Below, one piece after another: positions 38,361-51,376 of a DNA stretch of 64,000 bases. The notes beneath the pieces are model-generated. The model was not told where the DNA came from and made no database searches. It saw only the letters and a list, made by a program, of their open reading frames with translations. Source of the DNA: Leptodontidium sp. MPI-SDFR-AT-0119 (taxonomy: Eukaryota > Ascomycota > Leotiomycetes > Helotiales > Leptodontidiaceae). The DNA lies in NCBI GenBank assembly GCA_020726505.1, contig JAHLEZ010000013.1, positions 1,674,001 through 1,738,000 on the forward strand, in the 5' to 3' direction. Made by a program: the position numbers and the translations under genes. The number at the start of each line of letters is the position of its first letter. Within the stretch, counting starts at the first letter, position 1.

Positions 38361-39532
38361 CGTGAGAGAGGCGGTGGTTGTTGGGTGGTTGACGCCCACT
38401 GTTGCTCAAGGATAACATCGCGAGGCTGGAAATTGTTCCTGGCCAATATCAGCTAGCAACGAGGCTGAATCACGTGGCAACGCTTGAAATCCAACAGTTG
38501 ACAGAACTTCAGTCAATTGTAAGCTGATGTGCTCCAAATGTAGTAGTAGTTTGATTTCCAGATTTTAGAGTTCAAAGGGACCTAGAGAGGTGATCTCTAG
38601 AAATATTCTAGCTCCGTAAGGAGCCATTAAGGATTGTTCCTACTTACATTTATTTCCATTTCTGCATTTGGACTCTCTTCTTTAGTACCCAACAGTCTTC
38701 TCGACTGAAACACGATCATTTTAACGTCTTGTCTGAGAAACGCGCCTCTAGTTTCCGTATTTTCGCAAGTGGAGCTTCTCCCCCCTAAGGAGTCCCCTTT
38801 TCTAACCGAACAGAAGCGAGATTTGTCGATCACTCAACCGAAAAGAAAACAAACAAACACAAAGCCAGATTTGATGCAAAGACTATGTTGATAAAGAACA
38901 ATCCAACGATTTCCCATGTGCCACAGAGGCGCAGCACGTATTTATTCCCGTTAACCTCTTCCCGATTTATACACTAACATTTTACTTGAAATTATTGGCC
39001 AAGATGAGACAATTCTATTCGAGACATGATCCTCTTGATGGCATAAGAATACCAGGTCCTGACCCCAGAGTTGCGATCGGTGGCCCCTCGAGTCCCCGAT
39101 CAGGTTATTCCCAAAATAACGATATCCAACAAAAGACTCACCACATGAGGAGCAGCTTTTTTAGACACGTCTAGAATCCATCTGTTAGAGAAATCTCCAA
39201 CCCGAGCAGAACACTTGTCAATGCACCTCATCTAGAACGAGCAATAGTCTGGCTCGGCTGCTTGTTTCAATAGGTTCGGAATTTGATTAACCTCTGGCCC
39301 GTCTAGTCAACGATAAGTATCACCTATACTAAGTGCCTAGACTAGCGCGAGATGCATCCTACCTCAGATAAGTTATTTCTAGATGAGATTGATGAAGAAT
39401 GTCGCCTTCACGTGATCCAGATGCAGAATGAGCCCATCAAGTTGTGGAGTAGAACAGCAGTCGCTGAGTCCAGCATAGGCATTGCGTAACATGAAATATT
39501 TGGATGATCAACCAACTGTATATGCATGAACT
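38361..39532. other. Intergenic, no gene seen
   Basis: Promoter side of SWD1, then AT-rich sequence leading to the F-box remnant. Short ORFs only. This is where the window changes from dense conserved genes to sparse accessory ones. Confidence 0.55.
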
Positions 39533-41393
39533 CTATGAACATTCCTCCTCGTTTTCAGATGGCGAAGGGCTTCCAAACAAGCTCGTCAGTTCATCTCCAT
39601 CTCCATCGTCATTGGAGAGAGCCATTCGATGGTCCGCTTCCGCAATGGCTGTCTCCCATTCGTCTACGTCCTCTTCATCAAACAGATAAGCTCGAAACCA
39701 GTAAGTATCAGCATCAACTCTATTATCTTCCACCACAAGTTCTCCCTCCTGTGTCTTGTGACACGAATAATGCATTTCCGGCCGTTCTCTGGTGTTGGAA
39801 TAGAACCCTAACATGATATCTATCTGTTTGAAAGGACAACCTCTCTTAGAGTCGAAGAGATATTGAGCCAGTGCCGTGACCATCTTGATGTCTCTGCTAA
39901 AATAGTTGGGCGGAGCAACTTCGTCGCGAGTCTTAGCCGTCTTGACATGCAGAGACAATGATCGAAGGTTGGGAAAATTTGCAAGAGCCGAGAGAAACGC
40001 GTACGGCTAAAGAAAATTACTTTATTGGCATGAGGATTTCTTTCATTGATGGTGTGATTTAAGAAGTAGTAATCTTACCAGGTCGTGGACAATAAGCATA
40101 TCCAAGGTGACCGAGGTTACACCGGGACAGAAATCTGAGATGCTCTGTACATCTGGAGCACTGAGTGGAAATGGTCTGACCGATCCATCGTGGTTGTGGG
40201 GTATCATCGTATGAGGACATTGCAGTCCATGGTAGCAAAGCCTTTTGAGACTTGGGCCCAAGTGCCCGAAGACCGTTTGCGGGAGCGCAAGCATAGGATT
40301 GACCATCTCGAAGTCGATCAAACCACCAAGAGATTGTATGAATGCTGATAACGCAAATACAACACGGCTCATCTCATCATTTTGGTCCGCGTCTCGTTAT
40401 ATTTGTACCAGATTTCCTATCTTCAGGGTCTCCAGGTTCCGGATTTGGCCTGTAATCGATGCGATGAATGTGGCCATTTCTCGTCCCCTGATCTCAAGAT
40501 GCTGGATGTTCTGCCAGTTCCAGAATGTGGGTGGGTTTAAAGGGATCAAGCACTGGCCTCAAGAGACGAGATTCGTACACAAGTTTTCGAACAGGGGGGA
40601 GTTTATCGCCGGAGCGTAGGCAGAAATCATGAGCTCCACTTTCATGAGACTCCCTCATTTTGAAGTTGAAGTCCTTGCCAACTCGCAGCTGCAGCGTTTC
40701 AAGACTAGGGCAAGACATTGTCACTTCCATGATCCGTCGCGCCGAAATTGGATGCTCGTAATTGGTCTCCGCGCATATCGAGAATATGTTACCACAGCCA
40801 AGTAGTCCATTGGAGAGATTGAGATCGTTTTGCTGGGCAACCATATCGGTCGTTTCATGTCCAACGGGAAACTGTTCTAGGTTGATGTGTATTTGAGGGA
40901 ACCTCGTAGTCAAGTGTCCTAGGATTGACATTGGAATGGCTTTCTTCCACGATCTCCAGCTGGCGATGCGGTCGGGATGCGGTCAGAAAAGGGTTTGTTT
41001 GAGTTGATATGAGAGCGTGTACTTAATAGAGTGCATCATTTCGAAATTTGAGAGAATGCTTCCCAAGTACTCCCAATCAAAGCCTTCTCCGGATGTTGTG
41101 ACGTTTCGCGCGAACAAACTGACGCGTTCTTGCAACCGCAGAGTCGAAATCCTGAGTATATCGAGCCTTGATGGTGTGAAGACAACACACCGATACTGGA
41201 AACATATGGCGAGTCGCCAAAGCCGTCTATTAGCAAGATTGAGATAGGATAAGACATAAGAAGTCGAAGCGCCGGCTTCAGCCTGGAAATTTAAAAGCGA
41301 CATGGTTCAGTAATGGCCAGCTGGATTGGAAGATATTCTACAAACAACCTCGCATATTATCATAGAAAGTACCTCGTCAGACAAAGACAGCAT
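39533..41393 (-). pseudogene. F-box domain protein, disrupted copy
   Basis: I read exons 41393-41349, 41282-41023, 40959-40079 and 40006-39533, joined by introns of 66, 63 and 72 bp. The first two exons form an F-box: L-S-D-E-V-L-S-M-I-I, then L-A-N-R-R-L-W-R-L-A. F-box proteins are substrate adaptors of SCF ubiquitin ligases; the long Leu-rich remainder would select the target. The third exon has two defects: an extra base at about 40526, after which the frame F-W-N-W-Q-N-I-Q-H continues, and an in-frame TAA at 40397-40399. Downstream of both the protein-like frame resumes and reaches an acidic C-terminus. A 43-base intron with a poor donor could hide the first defect but not the stop. Few lesions, so a recent loss, or sequencing error, is possible. 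Confidence 0.6.
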
Positions 41394-42870
41394 ACTTGAA
41401 GTCATGCTTGGGTTCCGTCCAGTCCCGACTATTCAAGATAATAGAGGTGATGTGACGAAACGCTACGTAAAGTCACACTCGATGGTTCCAGTTTTCAAGG
41501 ACGTTTCTCAGTGCCATCCATCCAGCCAGGTAGTTTTGAGTCCGTTGGGTTGGTCCCTCCGTGATTAGTCATAGAAGCTGCTAAGCGCTCGTCATGAACT
41601 ATTTAAGATTTTTCTGAGTGGCGCAGTGCATGATCGCGGATCGGTCACATCAACATTCCAACATTCTCGGATTTCTCTGCTCGCATCCTTTCCTCATCTG
41701 TCCTTTTCGTCGTACGATTTCTTCAGCTGGGTCATATTGAAACATCGCAGCCCTAAAACTTCTGCGGCCAAGAACAAGATTAGACTCTTGCACCCTCGGG
41801 TTTCCATATCACTCATTTCTATTTCATTGACGATACTGTCATTGGCAGAAAGCACTAGGTGACTTCATTCATCTATATTTTAGTGGCTTTTTTTCAACCT
41901 TGCACATGGAGCAGGTATACCGTACAAACATCAACACAGGGGTTTTATGTCCTACACTTGTGAGCACGTTAGGGAGAGCAAGGTCTCCGAACATCATTGG
42001 TCGTCGGACCTCGAGGCCGACCTGGCGAAGAATGGGAGTCCTCCTCCGGATGTAAGAAATGGAAATTGGGTCTAAAAGCTTGTAGGACCTGTTCCTTGGG
42101 CTTAAATACCGATGGGTGGCGATTGGAGGAAGCATTGACTTTCAGCGGCTACATCTGCACGACTAACACACAAAGAGGGCCTGCCGGTTTTGACTGGCAA
42201 TAAAACACATAGTGTTCAGGACCTCCCGGAACATGTTTTGAATACACTTATACAGCATTTTCTCCAGCTTCGTCCAAACATGTCTTGTCGTTTCGCAGTT
42301 CTCGCTTAGCTCAAGGCTGAGTCATATTCTCCCATGCCTCCAACTTAAGGGGGGATGGTATGTTAATCACGAAATCATATAGAAGCAACTTGATAATTTT
42401 AACACTAACAACGTTAGACACGTTTGAATGTTATCTAGCTTGCCTTTAGTTAAGTTTGAATCAATTTCTGAACCTCCATTTTCACAACGGCTTAATTTGC
42501 GAGACATCCCCCTTTGGATGCAGGGACTAATGCGAATTAGATCACGTTTGGAGATTCACAGAGTCCCTGAATTCTGTATAACCAAGATGACATTACGTGA
42601 AGAGGCAAAAATTCGATAAAGAGCCCAGCAATCGCGGACCGGATCCCGTCCCAGATACCCGTCCTTGGTAAATAATCATGGTACCACGGGATCAACCCAA
42701 CTGGAATGCCACCATCAAATCGCTCAATCACTTCCACTGAACCTCCAAAATCGAAGAAGAAGAAGAATGTTTCGCATCAGCGAGCTATCTAGGCTCATTC
42801 ATATCCGACCGTTTCCTCCTAGAGCCGCATCTCTCCCGCCCCTTTCTCGGCTATTCTCGCTAAGTGATTC
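41394..42870. other. Intergenic, no gene seen
   Basis: About 1.5 kb of short ORFs on both strands without motif. No clear repeat was noticed by eye. Confidence 0.5.
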
Positions 42871-43218
42871 CTAGCCCGAGTTGGAGCCGGAACTCCCTCC
42901 CTGTCCCTGCTGTTGTGAGCTCTAGACGCATGTTGTTAGCATTGCGTCTATGCTGAAGGTCGAGAAGAGGGATATCTACCGAATCGGTTGTATCGGTCGA
43001 CGAGGAGCTTCTCGAACCCTGCGAGAACGACTCCCGTCGAACTTTCTCGGTCGACCCAGATTCGCCATAATAATACTTTGTCTGGTCACCTCTCCTGCAT
43101 GTCACTGTCAGCTGCCAGAACCTCCCATCGCATCTAGAATCGTCAGTTTCACGTACGTGATTGTGGCCGTGTTTGTCTCCGTGTTGATCGTGATGTTGAC
43201 TTTCGTTGATTCACTCAT
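42871..43218 (-). CDS. Small Ser/Gly/Gln-rich protein, three exons
   Basis: Not visible as one open frame; I assembled it from splice sites. Exons 43218-43157, 43094-42980 and 42921-42871 are joined by introns of 62 and 58 bp. The first intron has donor GTACGT and a CTGAC branch; the second has a textbook GCTAAC branch close to a TAG acceptor. The product is 75 residues: a Thr/Asn-rich start (K-V-N-I-T-I-N-T-E-T-N), a short basic middle, and a Ser, then Gln/Gly/Ser-rich tail ending at TAG. No signal peptide, membrane segment or known domain. Frame agreement at both junctions and consistent composition argue for a real gene; function unknown. Confidence 0.5.
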
Positions 43219-43847
43219 CGTGCCTGTGATGTCCTCCTTCACAATGGCTCGGGGGGATGGAGAGGGAACACTGATATTAATAGGGTTTTAACACGATTCA
43301 TATCAATTACGAGGGAATCACACCAGCAGCAGAGACCCTGCTTCTTCTCCTAAGCGTACCTATTACTTGTGTTGGGATAGTCTCGCCGACCCCCTGAGCA
43401 GCGCCACGGTGTCACCTCCACCACTCCGTCTCATCACCGACAACCACCGAATGATCCAAATGCAGGCAGATGCAGACTTCTCGTAAAACCGGTCAGAGTC
43501 ACCATCTCCACCTCTTCTCCGCCCCGATACTTCTGCTGATCGCCGAAAATGAATCTTCATAAAAAGTCACCGCACAGTCTTGGATGCTGTTTCGGCGTCC
43601 TGAGGAAAGTTCATGAGATACAGGCCGGACTGAATCACTTTGCTCAAGGTGCATTTTTAATCACGAGAACGAAGATAGACCATCTCGTTTTGGTAAGCAT
43701 GCTGAATTTTTCGCTACCTAGATCAAAGAACCCAACGCCTGTAGAGATTACGTCGAAATTTGATGGATTTGTGAGCCCGTTTGCAACCAAATTTTGAAAG
43801 TTGGGAGACATGTTATAACCCTTATCTCCCGAAATCTAACGAAACCA
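43219..43847. other. Intergenic, no gene seen
   Basis: Upstream of the small three-exon gene and downstream of the regulator gene. The ORF at 43549-43797 (+) has no support. Confidence 0.5.
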
Positions 43848-46759
43848 TTACCACGATTTCACTTTTCTCTTAGTAATGTATGATGAAACAGCGGAGGGCT
43901 GCTTTGTACTATGTGAGGGCCACGTGTGGGCCTTGCGCACCTTGGCGTCATGACAAGACTTCCCCAATGCTCGATCTATGATGAGCGACTTGTATATTGA
44001 GTCGTCCTCATTTGGATCATTCAGCCTGGCTTTACCTGCATCAATTGTTAGTGAAAATGCGATGGTTTGTATGCATCAGGAGTAAATTCGCAACGTACAA
44101 AACTCTTGCTCCAGAACGCTCAACTTTGAAAGTGCGTCGACTAAGTTTTTATTTTCACGAAGGCTCTGACTGAGCTCTTCTGTGTTCCAGCCCGAGGACA
44201 TTGGGAAGACTCCTTTGGCTCTGCCACGATACCAGAGCTCATAGAGCCGCGTGAAGAACGTGTACATGTACAAGCACCGTTCAATTCGGTCATCCACTGT
44301 ACCTAGGTCAGGAATCCATTAGCAATGGCTTACAAATAATGAAATGAAAAAGATGGGAACTTACCTGCAGCAAATTCACGATATCTCTGGAGACGTTGTC
44401 GGTATTCTAGACATAAGCGGTGCAAGCATGCTCCGACCAATAATATGTCGTCTCTTGTTATGCCTTTTCCATTCTGGTCGAATAGTTGATCAAGCTTCTC
44501 TCCAAGGGATCTCTGGGTTTCTTCTATCCCTCGGGCTGCATGCAAGTAGAGTTGAGTCCTAGCCGCTCTTGAGAGCTGGAAGCGTATTTTACATTCATTG
44601 AATTCTTTGATTCCAAACTGTGAAGAGGATAGATTTTTGATCTCTTCAACTATTTTGTTGTGATTGATCGGACGACGGCTGTCGAGATTCTTCCCCAGGC
44701 TGACGATTCGCATTGTGTCTTGCACAATCTTGAACTGTTGAATGATTAAATTTTCAAAATTTACTTCTTTACATTGTAGAAACTTACGCAGAGAAGTTGT
44801 GGCTCGAGCTTGTAGTGCTCCAAGTACTCCAGAAGCGCCAGATCATAGGCTGCCGCTAAACTAGATGGCCATTTTCGTGCAAGTTCCCCAATGTCTTGAC
44901 GACCCCAGGCATCCAGGCTGTCAATATCTGGCAGAGAATCAGGCACAATTGCATAGGATGCCTGTCGAGACGTTTCCGTCAGAGCTACCATGCCGGTAGT
45001 GAGATTCGAATCATGCGTCGAGATCGTGTGCTGCCATAACGTGGAAGTAGTCCTTTGGATTTTCACACGACAGACGTTTGATGGGTCAATGTCGATGCTG
45101 ATTTCGCTCAAATTTTCACGGAGGCCGCACCCGAGAAATAGATAATACTCTTTGCCGTGCATTGTTTCAATTTCACTCTTGATGCTATTGCCTCGTTCTG
45201 CTGTGCCGTGAAAGTCTATTGAAGTCAGCAAGCAACCAATTAGAGCCAGAAGAGACCTTACCCGAGTACATCCCAAACACCTGCCAAAAATTCCTTTTAT
45301 AGCAAATTGCCAGGGCCAAGTGTAAACGTTTACCTATAATTTTCCGGCACCAATAACATGGCACAGAAACAGAGCCCTAAAGAAGTTCAGTCAGCATAGA
45401 GACCATTTCCAATCGTTGTTAACGTTTGCTACTTACCACCTTCTTTATAAGCCGGCAATGCTCACAGGCACCGCCGTTGGACCGGACTTCATAAGAAGCT
45501 TTCTTCCGATCTTCGGTTTGCGTTCTGGTGGGTCCTTTTTCGGAAGCTCGTCTTTTCGCGACGCTGGGTCTTCCGTTGGATTGCTTTCTTGAGGGAAACT
45601 TGGCGGTGGGTGGTACCACTCCGGTCGGCCTCATGTTTGCGTCGCCTTGATGGAGACGGTTCAGATTGATGTCATGCGCTGGTATGTGCGAATCGATGCT
45701 AGGAACATTGCGTTGCACCGAGGAGAAACCATCGTGATACATCGTTGCCATATTCTCCGGTGAATTGGTTCGAGCAATATTGACTCCGACCCAGGAAGAT
45801 GATGGGAAGTCTTCGTACGCAGCAGCAATCATGCCAGGGGGCTGTGAGTTTGTGAATAGTGGCTGGGATGTGAGCGGCTGTGGATGGATGCTTAGCGTCC
45901 ACTGGTTCTGCCCAGTGAGGGTTTCATGGGCGTGGGCTCCAGTGGGATTTAACCAGTTAGCAGTGCGATTGCTATACCACGGTTCCGAGACGGGGTTGAA
46001 ACTGCTTGAGTTGATTTCCATGCTTTGATCTGGATGGGAATCAAAAAGATTCCATGAGGAATTGAGTTCAGGATCCTGAGCCTCTGGCAGCCCATAGGCA
46101 TATGTTGGGACAGCTCCAGGGACTTCGAAAGATTGGGGGTTCTCGTGTCCGAATCCCGTAAAGCTTGATGCGCTAACACGTTGACCATGGTTTGGGTTGG
46201 AAAGTGTCCTGTGAGGAGACCCTATCGAGTGCTGAGGGATTGCTGGCATAATTGAATAATCAGTCTGTGGCAATTCGATCCCAATAGTGACTGGGTCGAG
46301 ATGAGCTCTGTCGAAGTTCACTACATCTTCTTTGGAGCCGACTGACATACTGGATGCAGGAGCAATGCGCCCATCAGTGGTAATGTATTGTCGACTGGCC
46401 TCGCTAAACAGTGGATTTTGGAAGCGGTTGGTTGTGTTGTCTTGATCGTTGATTGGACCATCAATTTCCATTTCGCAAGAAGCAGAGATATTATTGGGAA
46501 TAAGTCCTGCTTCCGAGCGCGAGTATGTCGGTTCGCCGCCAATAGAATCATGCTGGAGGCCAATATCTTGACTTTCGGTGTGACCATGGTAATCTTGTGC
46601 GCCAGTACAGAGACTGAGTTCCATGTTGTCATTGCTACCCAGTGCGATCCATTCGGTGCCATCAAGGGGGCAATATGCGCCGAAATCCATGAAATCGGTA
46701 GTGTTGAGTTGGTTGTTATGCAATACTGAAGGTGACTCGTCACTAGGATGTTGTGGCAT
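43848..46759 (-). CDS. Zn2Cys6-like fungal transcription regulator, zinc-cluster junction unresolved
   Basis: Exon 46759-45437 encodes 441 residues: a long Asn/Ser/Gln-rich, acidic region, a basic stretch (about 390-425), then C-E-H-C-R-L-I-K-K, the first half of a Zn2Cys6 cluster (Cys432 and Cys435). A short segment, 45376-45334, gives V-P-C-Y-W-C, like the second half. The rest is well defined: 45215-44788, 44734-44365, 44302-44099 and 44035-43848, introns of 53-63 bp, with an all-helical C-terminal region and the stop at 43850-43848. The problem is 45436-45216. With the best donors the short segment enters the next exon out of frame; skipping it restores frame but loses half the cluster. 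If it is included, the positions expected for Cys III and VI read Gly and Trp. The protein would act in the nucleus; targets unknown. Confidence 0.65.
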
Positions 46760-49700
46760 GATGAGAATGACTATAAACGAATTAGCATCAATTTGATTCT
46801 GAGGAGAAGTCTACACTGAACCGTATTCTTGACTGTCGGCGAAGTATATTGATAGGTACAAGGGGGCCACAGATAGTGGAATACAATGGCCAATTTCTTG
46901 CAACAATCGGAAGGTCAGATATCAGGACAGGAGTCGATATCGTACGTCGACCCAATGTGACTCAGACAACTTCCGCAATGCCCGGTAGAATTTTCTCCGA
47001 AATGAGATCAGATGTCAACAACTTGTACTTTACACTCGAACTCCGCTGGCTGCCGCTGACTATTATATAGAATCCGCGACATGCTGACAATAGCTGACTT
47101 CCAGAAAGGGGGTCTAGACCAGGAGTACGCTTCCGCACATTCTCCTCAACTTATGCATATTTAACACTGACACTTGGCATGCATTGAGATGCCATCCTAT
47201 CGCTCATCGAATCGAGCACCTAGGGCCATGAAAGGAATGTATTTCCAGATAAAAGACGGGGAGTTTGCCGGCAGAGGGGCCAGGTACTGGGGGCGGCGCC
47301 TTTCGTCCTAGTCTAACCCAAGTCAGAGTGTCGGTCAAGACGAAACCTTTAGGTGTTGTCAGTCAGGGGTCAATTCTGCAGACAAACCAGATATCGTCCG
47401 GTCGAGACGAAAATCTAGTCATGAACCCTAGGCGACCGCGAGCCGCCAGGACGAGGATGCCGACCACTCAACACTGCTCGACTAATATCTTGTAGCTGGC
47501 TTGCGGCGGCACGCTTGAGAAATGGCCTTTTGTCGACCAACGCGAGCGGGAGGGAAGGCTAGACGATGAGTTGTCCTTGAGAGCGTTTGAAACAAACGGC
47601 TGTCAGGAAAGTTCGTGAGATTAGATGAACGAAAAAAAGGACGTTGTGGAGTTGAACTCTAGAGTGGCAGCCTCACAGCGAATGCCCAGTTTAGCCAGGC
47701 ACCCGCCATTCGTCAAAATGATGCCCGACGTTCCTTGAGAAGTTGAGAGGCGGGCTGAAAGCAAGGATTCTGCTTATAATGAACCACCGAAAGTTTTGCA
47801 CTTCAGATTGCGGAACATCAGACTCGACGTAAGAGATTCAGCCCTAGGGATACGAGCGGATAGCCCTAACAAGCCGGGCGTTGATAACGCAAAGTGGCGT
47901 TCCCCCCACGGCAGGGAGTTAGATCAAAGGCCTCCAGCAGAACGGCTTTGGCAGGAAACTAGTCAGGGTCAGGAACAGAAACGCCGCTTGTAGAGTTGGT
48001 CTTGCCGACGCTGGGGTGCATGGATGGGATTCTTGAACCTCGCGAGGCTGCAAGGCTTTGTAATTGGCATTTATGATGTCAAAACTTATAAGAGCGAGAT
48101 AGAGGGGTTGCAGCCTTGTACTTCTCTCTACGTTGGACCTGGCAACTCTCTGAAGGGTATGAACTGACTGCGCGGTTGCCACCCCCAGCTTGCTCAATTC
48201 CAACTTCCCCGGACAAGAGATGAAACCAGCAAATAAGCCAGACGACGCAGAGATCTTTTTATCGAATCATATAGATGATTAGGATTAAATGCGGCTAAGA
48301 TTACACTCAGGGGTCGATCTGCGGCGAGAAATAGCTTAGTACAAGAAAATCACCAATTATCAGGACCGCATTTGTGATTGGGGGCGAGCGTTTCGGCCAC
48401 ACTAGCGCCCTCGCGCCAGCCCTATTTCTAAAGAGATTTTGCCAGATGCCCGACAGACAGACACCCAGGGGGTTACATCGGTCTAACGCAAGTGTAAGAC
48501 ATATTGCATTGCATCAGAATTCCTGCGCAGAACACTTTCGAGCGCCATGTTTGGAACGGTCTTCTCTGGTAAAAGGATTTTTTGGGATAGACCAGAGAAG
48601 AACACATTCCTTCATCCTCTGTGTAAGGTTACTTGCATGTAGTACGCGCTGCACCCCGCATCGTTAAGAAAATATCTGGGGTCGCCGCGGGATTAGTTCA
48701 GATGATGGTGCACGATCGACAATGTCACAAACAATCGCTTACCGAATGCTCCACCTGAGCGAAGCGATTTTGCACTACTGCAACGTCGTCGCACTTATGC
48801 AACCCTTCGAAGATAATAATTTGTTCTCTCGAGTTTACTACCTAGGTATTCACTCACCGCTGCCTCCTATCTGTTACATTCAGCCGCATTCTATGTCAAG
48901 TCAAGAGCTGGAGTTGGACTCGTCACCCCTCTTCTGGTTTCGTCGATGCAGTGCCACGTCGCTGCCCAGCCGTGCATGGTTTGCTACTTGTCGGCGACGC
49001 CCCCAGCTCCAAAACGACTGATTACCTCCTTACGAGACGGGCCACAGGGCTGGGATCCTTGTTCGGGAGTTTCTCAATTTTGCTGGATGCCGCTGCAACT
49101 TTGGCAAGGGTACTCTGGCTGGGCATCTGATGATCAGCAGAGTTGAGGCTCATGGCTAGGTCTCTCGAATGGTAAGTTACGACCGCGGAGAACAAATTTG
49201 GAGGCCAAAGCTCGGAGGAAAGACACCCCGACGGTGAGGACAATATTGGAGTTCAAATTCTAAAAGTTGCTTCTACCAAGGCGGGTTTTGGACCAATTTG
49301 ATTCGTCGAGTTCAAGTCTTGTTCATTTGAACCCCCAAGCATCCAGCCTATCCACGTAATGTATCGCAGGATGTCCCTATCATCACCCTCAAGAGAACGT
49401 ATACACATATTCTGAACATCTAACGTTATCAATTGCGCACAAATTCCATTTCCGTGGGGAAAAATTTCGCCTTTTATGTCAAAATATCTCAATGGCTAGA
49501 AGGTCACGCGATCGGAAAGTTGAAATTAGAGCCAGAGCAACTTCCATTTTGAGACTTCTGTAGTAGAACAACTTCTGTTTCTGGTGAACCAAATATATCA
49601 AGATGCCTCTATATTCCATAATATGCGGTATGCGGCATTGAAACTCTTCGATATTCGTGTGTTGTGCATGGTGTATTTCCAGATATACACGGACTGCGGC

Positions 49701-50045
49701 AAGTGAAGCGACTTTGGCCCACATGTCCCTAAGCTACGAGCATTATGCACTGTGCTTCAGAGAGGATATGCTAGAAATATAGGCCATTGTCACTTGAACC
49801 CCAAGGCTTCCAGGGGACCTCGCCTGCAATTATAGAGGGTTCCAGGGTAGTGCCCACTAAAACTTTCAGCACCAGCGGAATTTTTACAGCGTCCCATCCG
49901 GCAAAGTCCCATAGACCTTGGTGTTCAATTTCCTCCCTCACAGCTTGGATTGATACAGCTCAAGTCAAGTGAGCTCTCAGTTCCTATTGCAATGTTAAAC
50001 TTGTTTTTCCGTATATAGTCAATTATCAATAATCTGAGACCTACC
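46760..50045. other. Gene-poor stretch, 3.3 kb
   Basis: The first 300 bases are the likely promoter of the regulator. Beyond that only short, motif-free ORFs occur on both strands. A 27-base segment at 47370-47396 recurs with three mismatches at 51714-51740, hinting at an eroded dispersed repeat. A TACCTAGGTA palindrome is at 48839-48848. No transposase or reverse-transcriptase motif was found. Confidence 0.45.
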
Positions 50046-51376
50046 TCAAGGCGTTTCGTACTTTCCAAAGGACCTCTACGGGACTCGAATGCATCTGCAG
50101 CGATTTGCCTTTTGAGCTCCTGAATGGCTACAACTTTCTGGCTGAATTGTCAGTAGGCAAATTCTTCATCAGTTAAGCAAGCATTCCTATTTATTGTTGC
50201 ATACTTCTTCAAAAAATCCTTTTACTCGATATCGGATAGTCTTCACTTCTTTCGTCTGACCTAGACGGTGTATGCGACAAAGTGCCTGCTCTTCCATCAT
50301 AGGATTCCATTGGGGCTCAAGGAGATAAGCTACAGATGCTGCAGTGAGGCCAAGTCTAGACATTGGTGTCAGCGAGTTTTGGAAGCAAGAGGCAACGTCC
50401 TCGATGAGGAAATTTGTTCGACTTACCCTGTACCATCGCAGGTAATGGAGACCAAGATCACTTGAATAGTGATATCGGTCTGGAATTTCTCGATTGCCTC
50501 TTCTCTCTTCTCACCTGAGATTTGACCATCAATACGGGTGTATGATATTGCGGCTTGCCGAAGATGTGATTCGACAAGGTCGAGAGTATATGTCCAATAT
50601 GAGAAGACGACACTTGCAGAGAAGTTAGCTCTCGGTATTGACAAGCTGAGAAACTTCATACCTCTTTTCTCCTTCGGGACGAGTTTGCAAGTTGTTCAGC
50701 AGCGTCTTCAGTTTTGTCGAAACTTGATCCAGCAGTATTGTTGGAAGCGCTTTTCTCTGTCGGAGCTCTCCCCACATGCTCCGATGGCCAAGACACTTCG
50801 ATACTTTTGCATACGGGCGTATGAAGACATGTTGACTGACCACCGAGAGCATCTTTGACACAAGATCTACAAGTGAGATTCAAACACTTCGAGAGAAATG
50901 GCTTAGGAAACTCGGAACTGGAAGCTCCATGACCACCATCGCCGAGGATATTCCTACATATAGAGCATACTACCTCCTCATCACAAACAATCGTTTCAAA
51001 GGCCCTATTCGCCGTTGACTTGTTCCACACTTGCGTGTCTTGAGGCATAATAGTGAGAGATTTGTCTGCGTTTCGTTTCGCGTGTGCAAGGCCATGGTTG
51101 CAAAGCAGCCGGAGCTCGTTGAGGCATTGCAATGCATTGAGATATTGGCCAGGAAGCATCAAGTTTCCTTCCATTGCATTATCTAACATCCTGATAGTTC
51201 CTTCTTTCACTGTGTCATAGAACTCTTGTTCTTCTGGGCTAAAGTGAAGATAAACAACCGTGTCTTCTCGTCGAGGGAGATCAATGATCGCTTTTGTCCG
51301 ACACAGAGAGACGCAATTGACCAGTTTCTTTATCGGAGAGATGAAGCTTCGTATGCACCTTTAAGCTGGTGATGAG
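50046..51376 (-). pseudogene. SNF2-family helicase with RING finger, truncated and frameshifted C-terminal half
   Basis: Remnant of a Rad5/Rad16-type DNA-dependent ATPase. The visible part begins with the segment after motif IV (R-T-K-A-I-I-D-L-P near 51290), then a RING-like C-S-I-C-R ... C-R-S-C-V region near 50970-50860, the V-V-F-S-Y-W-T and Y-T-R-I-D-G-Q blocks, and motif VI (E-P-Q-W-N-P, then Q-A-L-C-R-I-H-R-L-G-Q) near 50290. The last conserved block ends at 50046. Motifs I to III (the nucleotide-binding half) are absent: upstream sequence is unrelated. The frame shifts near 51335 and near 50745. Introns with GTATGA, GTAAGT and GTATGC donors are still recognisable. It is therefore a broken 3' fragment, probably left by rearrangement. 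Confidence 0.75.

Noticed and set aside
40400..40560. Introns that might rescue the F-box gene
   Set aside because: A 43-base intron with a weak donor can hide the extra base, but a 36-base one needed for the TAA is too short and a 64-base one leaves the wrong frame.
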